The position numbers and the translations under genes are program-made. From contig JAENWA010000001.1 in NCBI GenBank assembly GCA_016650295.1, positions 1 to 36,745 on the forward strand: a stretch of 36,745 bases of DNA. The letters are read 5' to 3'. Under the pieces are notes generated by a model. It saw nothing but the letters and a program-made list of their open reading frames with translations. It had not been told where the DNA came from and ran no database searches. The DNA comes from Desulfuromonadales bacterium. Lineage in GTDB: Bacteria; Desulfobacterota; Desulfuromonadia; Geobacterales; Pseudopelobacteraceae. This document shows positions 31,355-36,745 of the stretch, piece by piece (position 1 is the first letter of the stretch; each line of letters starts with the position of its first letter).

Positions 31355-33796
31355 TTAGTACGTTACAGGACGGACAATCTTTTTGATGAAGCCGTGGGTA
31401 GTATCGCCTTGACGGTGATTGTGGTCATCGCAGCCGCCCCAGGTGTCGAACAGTACTGTTGCAGGACCACCTGCGCCAGTAACAGAAGGACCACGCAGAG
31501 CAGCTGTAGCGGCATCTAAGTTAGCTCCGAGGGTGTAGCAGCCTGCACCAGCAGCTACTACGCCGGTAACAGCACCCGTAGTGTTGTTAATAACGGTGGC
31601 TGCGGTCTGCTGAAAGTGTTTCTGCTCCCAGTTGGTGTCATTGGAAATGCCACCGGTGGTGTAGGGGTAGGGAACTGCAGTGGTCGAATTAACCGTGACG
31701 CCGCCGATGAAGCCGCCCAGGGTTCCAGGGACGTGCATGGCGTTGCCGAGACCGGGCATGAAGCGCTCGATCTTGGTGGTGTTGCCCATGCCGTCGATGT
31801 AGGCGCCGCCGGTTACAGCAGGATTAACCGTCTGGGTTACAGTGTTCTGGTTTTTAGCGGAGCCATGGATACCACCGTAGGCATTGCCGGTGCCGGAGTT
31901 ATGGCAGTTGGCGCACTGGATGCCGAAGATGTCGCCGAAGTCAGGATTCTGCTCGCCAACAGGCGGGGTGCCGTTGAGCGGGAAGCCCGGAGCAAATGCC
32001 GGGATAGCTGCGTACCGGGAAATCGGTCCGTTGAAGCGGCTGACGAACTGAGTGCCGTTAGTGGCTGTACCAGTGGTATAGCCGTTGAACGGCAGAGTGT
32101 TGCCGATGCCGTTGCAGCGACCGGCCTGACCCGGTGGGTTAACAGGGTTCAAATTGCCATCGTATTCGCCAGCGTGGCCGCCGACGACGCCGCTTGCCAG
32201 GAAGATGCTGCCGTACTTGTTGTAGTTGTGGCAGTTGTAGCAGACCAGGAAGGCGCCGTTCGGGTTGGTGTACACAACCACACCATTAGGAATCGCGACC
32301 CCGGTGAAGGGGTTTATGACGGTTCCAGTTGCGTTGCCGACCAGGAACGCATTTTGGGTGTGGCGTTGGTCGGTACCGATGCTGTTACGCAGCAGGTACT
32401 CGTTGTTGGAACCGTGGGCCCCGATAGCGACAGGAGTATCGGAGCCGTTAGCAGTGGTGGAGGTACCAACAGTGGTGGAGGAAGCGACATTCCACTGGCC
32501 GACAGTGTGGCAGTCGCCGCAATGGAGGGTAGAATCGTCGCCGAGTGTTGCTGCGCCGGTACGCGGAGCAGTTTCGCCGCCTGCGTTCTCAAGCGGGGTG
32601 TAGAGCTGGTTGAGATTGCCTGCGTCAAACATGGTGCTGCGTACGCCTTGCAGCAGTTGAGATGAGTTGTTGGCGAAAGTCGCAGGTGAAGCGATCTGGC
32701 GTGGGCCGGCTGCACGTGTACGGCCGGAGTAACGCGGACCTTTGACAGCGTGGTGCGAGTTATTGCCGACATTGGGGGCTGTGGTATTGAATTGGCTGCT
32801 TGCATCAACAACTGCCGGACGCTGCATCTTGTCGTAGCGGTTGGAGATGGTGTCGCCGAACGGATTGCTTGCGGATGCGGTTTTGCCGGTAGCAGTAAGA
32901 CCATTACTGTTGATGAACAACTGAATCTGGACGCTCATTGGTGAAACTGCCCCGTTAGCGTCATGGCAGCTCATGCAGAAATTGTCCATACCGCTGTGGT
33001 TAGGAGCGGCCGGATCCCATGCAAAGTCAGCATCTGTGTTGAGGGTGGTGTCACGCAGATGGGTTTTGTTGTCAACCATATGCTTGGTTTTGTCGATATG
33101 AATCAGGCCATCAGCACCAGCGATACCTTCCAGATGGCAGGCTGCGCAATGGGCGGAGTTAAGAGTTACGCCGGTTACGTGATGTGACCATTTGGCAAAT
33201 TCACCAGTGATTGCACGTACACCATTGTTGTCGTTGACCAGGTTCGTTCCATGCTGCGGCGCGGCTACGGCATGGCAAAGAACGCAATCTTCAGTGGTTG
33301 TCACCAGGGCACCGTGGACACTGCCGATGCGGCTGGCGGTGTGACAATAGGCGCAGCCGTTGACGACCCAGCCGGCCTTGGCCACTTCAAAAAGCGGTGC
33401 AAGGTCGGCACTGGTCGAAGCAAGTCCGCCTGCGGTATGGCAAATGATGCACCTGTTAGCGGTTAACGGGTTTGGAAATGGAATCGGACCAACGCCATTG
33501 TGTTGGGCTCCGCCGCCATGACAGCCCTGGCAGCCGACTCTGGAATCGGTGAAATGTACCGATGCTATAGGGGGAGAATTTAGACTCCCTGTCCCTAGAA
33601 AATCTGCAACAATGCCTGTCCCCGATACGGGATCAATTGTAGCTGCGTGGCAGGTCCTGCAGGTGGCCTCGTCGGCAACTCTCGCTACCCCCCCCAGATT
33701 ATTACTCCCCTCTTTACTGGACGAACCGCAGCCGCTTAACATTGCGGCCAATGACATCGCGCTCAACAGCATCATACTAAACTTCTTGATACTCAT
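31355..33796 (-). CDS. Decaheme outer-membrane lipoprotein c-type cytochrome (OmcB-like role)
   Basis: The 813-residue protein has a lipoprotein signal with LSGC (Cys23) and ten CXXCH heme sites: residues 46, 89, 116, 148, 171, 217, 274, 426, 519 and 628 (first Cys of each). Hemes 1-7 are clustered and 8-10 are widely spaced by Asn/Thr/Gly-rich linkers. About 180 C-terminal residues hold no heme but keep Cys in GAGCYTLG and WGGCDDHNH. As third gene after porin and octaheme cytochrome, it fits the surface-exposed OmcB partner of a porin-cytochrome electron conduit. OmcB itself has 12 hemes, so the count differs. GGAGGAA precedes the ATG. Position and heme content are seen; role as terminal reductase is inferred. 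Confidence 0.9.
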   Translation of the reverse strand: MSIKKFSMMLLSAMSLAAMLSGCGSSSKEGSNNLGGVARVADEATCRTCHAATIDPVSGTGIVADFLGTGSLNSPPIASVHFTDSRVGCQGCHGGGAQHNGVGPIPFPNPLTANRCIICHTAGGLASTSADLAPLFEVAKAGWVVNGCAYCHTASRIGSVHGALVTTTEDCVLCHAVAAPQHGTNLVNDNNGVRAITGEFAKWSHHVTGVTLNSAHCAACHLEGIAGADGLIHIDKTKHMVDNKTHLRDTTLNTDADFAWDPAAPNHSGMDNFCMSCHDANGAVSPMSVQIQLFINSNGLTATGKTASASNPFGDTISNRYDKMQRPAVVDASSQFNTTAPNVGNNSHHAVKGPRYSGRTRAAGPRQIASPATFANNSSQLLQGVRSTMFDAGNLNQLYTPLENAGGETAPRTGAATLGDDSTLHCGDCHTVGQWNVASSTTVGTSTTANGSDTPVAIGAHGSNNEYLLRNSIGTDQRHTQNAFLVGNATGTVINPFTGVAIPNGVVVYTNPNGAFLVCYNCHNYNKYGSIFLASGVVGGHAGEYDGNLNPVNPPGQAGRCNGIGNTLPFNGYTTGTATNGTQFVSRFNGPISRYAAIPAFAPGFPLNGTPPVGEQNPDFGDIFGIQCANCHNSGTGNAYGGIHGSAKNQNTVTQTVNPAVTGGAYIDGMGNTTKIERFMPGLGNAMHVPGTLGGFIGGVTVNSTTAVPYPYTTGGISNDTNWEQKHFQQTAATVINNTTGAVTGVVAAGAGCYTLGANLDAATAALRGPSVTGAGGPATVLFDTWGGCDDHNHRQGDTTHGFIKKIVRPVTY

Positions 33797-33826
33797 AGCT
33801 TTCCTCCTTTTTTAGGTAATTACTTT

Positions 33827-34516
33827 TTAAAATCTTCCCGACAAGTGGCACTGTAAACAGACTTTACCGCTGCTTCTGTCTCTGAAATTACCAGCCTTGA
33901 ATCCTCGTGGATGAGGACTCACCCCGCCTGAACTATGGCACTTTTTGCACGTATCACCATCTGAATGGCACGTCTGGCATGATTGCAGACTCCTGCGTGC
34001 TTCAGTGGCATGTTCAAATCCCCAACCAGCACCCAGCTGATTGTCGTGCGACTTGAATCCAAGTGACTTTAGAGTGTTTTGGGGAAGACGGCTGTGGCAT
34101 GCGGTGCAGAAGGCTTTTGCCTCATGGCAGCGATAGCACTGCTGAGGATTATCCTGTGACTTGATCGGGTGGATACTGATCCAGTCGCTGCGGTGGCTTT
34201 TGGGCTTGTAATCACGCCCGAAGGTATTCTGCGAAAGATTATCACCCGTGCCGCCCCCTTGATGACAATCCAGGCACCATTTCTGCTCATGGCACTGGTA
34301 GCAGTTGTTGCCGGCCTTGCTGGCAAGTACCCGGTGGCCGCGTACGAAGTCGGCGTCGTGGTTGAGTGCAATGCCTTCGCCCTTGTGGCAGTCGTTGCAA
34401 TCCTTGATCGCCATTGTTGCATACTCTTTATGCGCTATCTTTTCTGCGTAGGTCTGCTGCTGGAGATACACCAGGGCGCATCCCAGAAACGCAACTATGA
34501 AAAAGAACTTTTTCAC
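33827..34516 (-). CDS. Periplasmic octaheme c-type cytochrome (OmaB-like)
   Basis: The 229-residue protein has a signal peptide (MKKFFFIVAFLGCALVYLQQ, cleavage near TYA-EK) and eight CXXCH sites at residues 40, 72, 81, 127, 137, 180, 190 and 220. Eight hemes in about 200 residues gives very dense packing, as in OmaB, which docks on the periplasmic side of the porin. The start codon is GTG (34514-34516) with GGGGGA at good spacing. It lies 14 bp after the porin gene and 30 bp before the decaheme gene, all on one strand. Heme content is certain; the role is inferred from gene order. Confidence 0.9.
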   Translation of the reverse strand: MKKFFFIVAFLGCALVYLQQQTYAEKIAHKEYATMAIKDCNDCHKGEGIALNHDADFVRGHRVLASKAGNNCYQCHEQKWCLDCHQGGGTGDNLSQNTFGRDYKPKSHRSDWISIHPIKSQDNPQQCYRCHEAKAFCTACHSRLPQNTLKSLGFKSHDNQLGAGWGFEHATEARRSLQSCQTCHSDGDTCKKCHSSGGVSPHPRGFKAGNFRDRSSGKVCLQCHLSGRF

Positions 34517-34530
34517 TGATGTCCCCCTTT

Positions 34531-35739
34531 CTAAAAGTTATAATTAAAGACTGCCCGTCCTACCCAGTCGCTCTTGAAACGGGCATTGACGTTGTCTTCA
34601 ACCCGCACTGAGGCGGACATGTTCTGTGCCAGTTTGTACTTGGCCCCGGCCCAGTACTTGCGGGCAGTTTCCTCGCCGGTTACACGGTCTCGTTCATACA
34701 CGTCGAAGTGAATGCCCGCGGCCAGTTCCAGCGGCTTGATCGGCTCGAAGGTGATCTCGGCAATGCCGCCGTTGAGATTGCCGCCATAGCCTTTGCGGCG
34801 GTCATAGTTCAGACTCAGCAGAATCTGCTCGATCGGACGGATACGGCAGCCAACCTCGTATACGTCGGCATCGGCGCCTTCGTAATCCTGCATGTTGTAA
34901 CCGGCATTGGCGGAAAACATGTCGTTGAAGGTATAGTCAACGCGGAAGACACCTTCCTGATAACGGCTGACTGCAAAAACCGAGAAAATCGAGGTTGAGT
35001 CGAAGGTCGGATAACTCTGGTACCACTCACCGGTCAGAACAAGATTAGAAGTGGGGAAATATTTGACACCCGCCAGTAATTCACTGAAGGATTCACTCGG
35101 GATGTCAAAGCGGGTGTTGGCATACAGTTTGACTGAGTTGAAAAGATATTGCTTGAAGGAGGCGCCCAATTGGTCGCGAGCGAGACCGTCATTGTCAAAC
35201 TTCATGAAATAGCTGAGTTCCGCGTCAGTCTTCTTGAATCCTGTAAGGTACGCAGCGGCCCCGAATACGAAATCGCGGGGATGGGTTGCTTCGCCATTCA
35301 GGTCGAAATACACATTGCGGCCACCCATAATGGAAAAAGCCACCGGCCCTACCTTTTTCAGCTCTATCTGACCGCCGTCAACCAGTGCGCTTCCGGCGGC
35401 ATAGTTGATAAACTGCCGTCCAAAACGAAGATTGATCTTGTCGAACAGGTCGCGATAGTCTGCATACAGATAATAGAGCCGGCCATTCAACCCCCCGCCG
35501 TTACGAACATCCTGGGTCAGGCGACCATACCCCTGAATGGAGAATTTCTCAGCCTTATCGATCTTGGTGATTGACAGGTTGAGGTATTCGCCGAATTCAG
35601 CCACCTTTTTATCGGTGAAGACGTCGTTGTACCATTGGAACTGGGTGGAGCTTCTGCCATGTATTTCCGCCGACCAAGCTGACGTAGCAGTCAGGAGCGG
35701 AATGCAGGCGAGTGTGCGAAGAATCCATTTAATGCCCAT
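34531..35739 (-). CDS. Outer-membrane beta-barrel porin of the porin-cytochrome conduit
   Basis: The 402-residue protein has a signal peptide (MGIKWILRTLACIPLLTATS, cleavage near WSA-EI). The rest is made of alternating amphipathic strands with short charged turns, such as GRLYYLYADYRDLFDKINLRF, AELSYFMKFDNDG and YNMQDYEGADADVYEVGCRI, and it ends in FNYNF with the terminal Phe required by the BAM signal. These properties predict an outer-membrane barrel of about 20 strands. As first gene of the operon before octaheme and decaheme cytochromes it is the OmbB/MtrB-type sheath through which electrons cross the outer membrane. AAGGAGGT, 8 bases upstream of the ATG, is an ideal ribosome-binding site. 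Confidence 0.85.
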   Translation of the reverse strand: MGIKWILRTLACIPLLTATSAWSAEIHGRSSTQFQWYNDVFTDKKVAEFGEYLNLSITKIDKAEKFSIQGYGRLTQDVRNGGGLNGRLYYLYADYRDLFDKINLRFGRQFINYAAGSALVDGGQIELKKVGPVAFSIMGGRNVYFDLNGEATHPRDFVFGAAAYLTGFKKTDAELSYFMKFDNDGLARDQLGASFKQYLFNSVKLYANTRFDIPSESFSELLAGVKYFPTSNLVLTGEWYQSYPTFDSTSIFSVFAVSRYQEGVFRVDYTFNDMFSANAGYNMQDYEGADADVYEVGCRIRPIEQILLSLNYDRRKGYGGNLNGGIAEITFEPIKPLELAAGIHFDVYERDRVTGEETARKYWAGAKYKLAQNMSASVRVEDNVNARFKSDWVGRAVFNYNF

Positions 35740-35878
35740 CTAATTAACCTCCTTTCCATGTGATTCAATCCAACGAAGTTTTCAATCAGTGGTATGAAAA
35801 CTGTTGTTCACCTCCCCCATTTCCAGAAATTTTGCTAAAGAAAAGTGTTGTTTAAACAAGGTTCTTGCTTGAAAAATA

Positions 35879-35906
35879 ATTATTCATGGTAATTCACATA
35901 AGTCAA
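35879..35906 (-). promoter_or_regulatory. Sigma-70-like promoter for the porin-cytochrome operon
   Basis: On the minus strand TTGACT (35906-35901) and AATAAT (35884-35879) are separated by 16 bases. The start of transcription would be near 35872, giving a leader of about 130 bases before the porin ATG. Confidence 0.5.
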
Positions 35907-36030
35907 GCAACAATTTGCGAATTTACTCAAATTAATTGTAACCTTAGCTGGTAGAAAAAGAGAAACTTTGCATGGCGGAACATGAAGAAATAATCTTAGC
36001 GCAAGAGTACGGTAAAGCTAAATAATGTAT

Positions 36031-36044
36031 ACAACTAACATGCC
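36031..36044 (-). promoter_or_regulatory. Sigma-54-like element P3
   Basis: The minus strand reads T-GG-CATGTTAGTT-GT, one base different from P2 across the element and also lacking the C of the -12 GC. It points toward the porin operon, leaving a leader of about 280 bases. I found no UAS1/UAS2-like site upstream. Confidence 0.35.
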
Positions 36045-36316
36045 AGTGGAAACCGGCGGAGTTTTCAAATGTAACCATCTGAATATGTAGAATAATATAA
36101 CGTAATATACCGAGTGAGTTGCAGGGTACTGATATAACCATCACCAGAATCTGTCATATTTAGCAGAGCAGTCAAATGTGGAGGCAATGAGCGCGGATAA
36201 CACTGCACACTTCATCGCTCTTATCAAATTGTAGCCTTGATTTAAAATGGGACAAGGCGTGCCGCTATAAAAACAGAATAGCTTTGGCTTGTCATGGCTG
36301 TTCAACGTTCGTAGCG

Positions 36317-36356
36317 CATCAACGCCCTTCCGGAATGTTCCGGAAGGGCGTTGATG
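36317..36356. repeat. Perfect hairpin with 19-bp arms
   Basis: CATCAACGCCCTTCCGGAA and its exact reverse complement flank a TG dinucleotide. There is no T-tract on either side, so it is not a standard terminator; it could serve as a bidirectional transcription end or as a protein-binding palindrome. Confidence 0.75.
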
Positions 36357-36371
36357 TTACTGCCTGCACTA

Positions 36372-36533
36372 GGAGCCTGTCGGACTTAGGAGAAATCTAC
36401 TGCAAATCCGTCTGACTGGTCCATATTTCACCGTTTTTTTGGTCAATAGAACAACTATTGACCTGCGAAATCGGCAAAATCTGTCCTCGCTCAGCCGAAT
36501 TTTCGCAACGATTTCCTAAGTCCGACAGACTCC
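36372..36533. mobile_element. MITE-like element with 20-bp terminal inverted repeats
   Basis: The ends GGAGCCTGTCGGACTTAGGA (36372-36391) and, inverted, the same sequence with one mismatch (36514-36533) bound 162 bp. Inside lie GGTCAATAG/CTATTGACC (36440-36462), a second stem from TGCGAAA...CGGC, and no coding capacity. No target-site duplication is evident. Confidence 0.65.
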
Positions 36534-36549
36534 CATCTGCGACGTAAAA

Positions 36550-36745
36550 CTAGTCGCAGGTGAAGTTTGCCACAATACGGCGGTTTTGTGCTCTGCCGGC
36601 CTTAGTCTTGTTGCTGGCGACCGGCTTGGTCTCGCCATAGCCTTTGGTGTTTATGCGGCCGGGATCGACGTTGAATGTTTTGCTGATGTATTTTTCGACG
36701 CTTTCGGCACGGCGCTCGGACAGTTTCTGGTTATGTTCGTTACTG
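36550..36745 (-). CDS. OmpA-family protein, C-terminal fragment (cut by window edge)
   Basis: The last 65 codons of a minus-strand gene end at TAG (36550-36552). NEHNQKLSERRAESVEKYI is the peptidoglycan-binding OmpA-like motif (NxxLSxxRAxxV), followed by VDPGRINTKGYGETKPVAS and a C-terminal NRRIVANFTCD. Such domains hold an outer-membrane protein or lipoprotein to the cell wall. The start lies outside the window, so the N-terminal domain is unknown. Confidence 0.9.
   Translation of the reverse strand, partial: SNEHNQKLSERRAESVEKYISKTFNVDPGRINTKGYGETKPVASNKTKAGRAQNRRIVANFTCD

Larger units (their letters stand above)
35740..36549. other. 810-bp non-coding region upstream of the porin-cytochrome operon
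   Basis: No gene is supported. It contains a sigma-70-like promoter, a sigma-54-like element, a perfect 19-bp-arm hairpin and a MITE-like repeat, each listed separately. The left two thirds is AT-rich compared with the neighbouring genes. Confidence 0.7.

Noticed and set aside
31616-32665. 349-codon plus-strand open frame within the decaheme gene
   Set aside because: The minus strand encodes ten CXXCH motifs with a lipobox; the antisense frame has no domain and no sensible start signal.
35944-36144. 66-codon minus-strand frame upstream of the porin gene
   Set aside because: It overlaps the proposed P3 element, has no clear ribosome-binding site and its sequence shows no domain.

Overview
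The window looks like chromosomal DNA of a Desulfuromonadota/Geobacterales-type bacterium (Geobacter, Trichlorobacter or Pelobacter relatives). This is inferred from an outer-membrane porin-cytochrome gene set with 8 and 10 CXXCH heme sites, system II cytochrome c maturation genes (ResB/CcsA), WG-repeat and multi-TM TPR proteins, and -24/-12 promoter sequences. No rRNA, tRNA, CRISPR array or intact transposase was seen.

Layout. (1) 1-1245, minus strand: two sugar-nucleotide genes, a UDP-glucuronate 4-epimerase-like gene and the 5' end of gmd, which runs off the left edge. (2) 1466-8097, minus strand: an envelope-lipid block. In transcription order it holds an acyl-activating enzyme/ACP/PlsC-type acyltransferase fusion, a Spinster-type MFS transporter, a small lipoprotein, a secreted alpha/beta hydrolase and an MlaA lipoprotein. 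I infer a phospholipid/lysophospholipid recycling system analogous to LplT-Aas plus MlaA. (3) 8256-11568, minus strand: two secreted proteins of unknown function (one Gln-rich, one Pro/Lys/His-rich) and a DUF3108 protein. A 619-bp gap here carries two copies of an apparent sigma-54 promoter plus upstream-activator module. (4) 11816-23009, plus strand: an exopolysaccharide/O-antigen-like operon with five GT2/GT4 glycosyltransferases, a Wzx flippase, a possible GT-D transferase, a GNAT/CelD-type acyltransferase, a YkgJ-like cysteine-cluster protein, a methyltransferase and a NodB deacetylase. Many genes overlap by 4-8 bases. (5) 23050-26975: a small secreted protein on the minus strand, then two GT-C-type membrane proteins (DUF2142 and a TMTC-like TPR protein). 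(6) 27013-30325, minus strand: a WG-repeat lipoprotein, CcsA and ResB. (7) 30592-35739, minus strand: a small lipoprotein behind a double-hairpin terminator, and the operon porin, octaheme cytochrome, decaheme lipoprotein cytochrome. That order and composition match the OmbB-OmaB-OmcB type of extracellular electron conduit. (8) 35740-36549: a non-coding gap with a sigma-70 promoter, a weaker sigma-54-like element, a perfect hairpin and a MITE-like element, then the 3' end of an OmpA-family gene.

Seven short intergenic spacers carry inverted clusters of 7-bp tandem repeats whose unit contains TGA. In several cases the stop codon of the adjacent gene is formed by the repeat. The observations most worth following up are the lipid-recycling cluster, the duplicated sigma-54 module with an apparently orphan short transcript, the heptamer elements, and a glycosyltransferase whose real start codon seems to be ATT.
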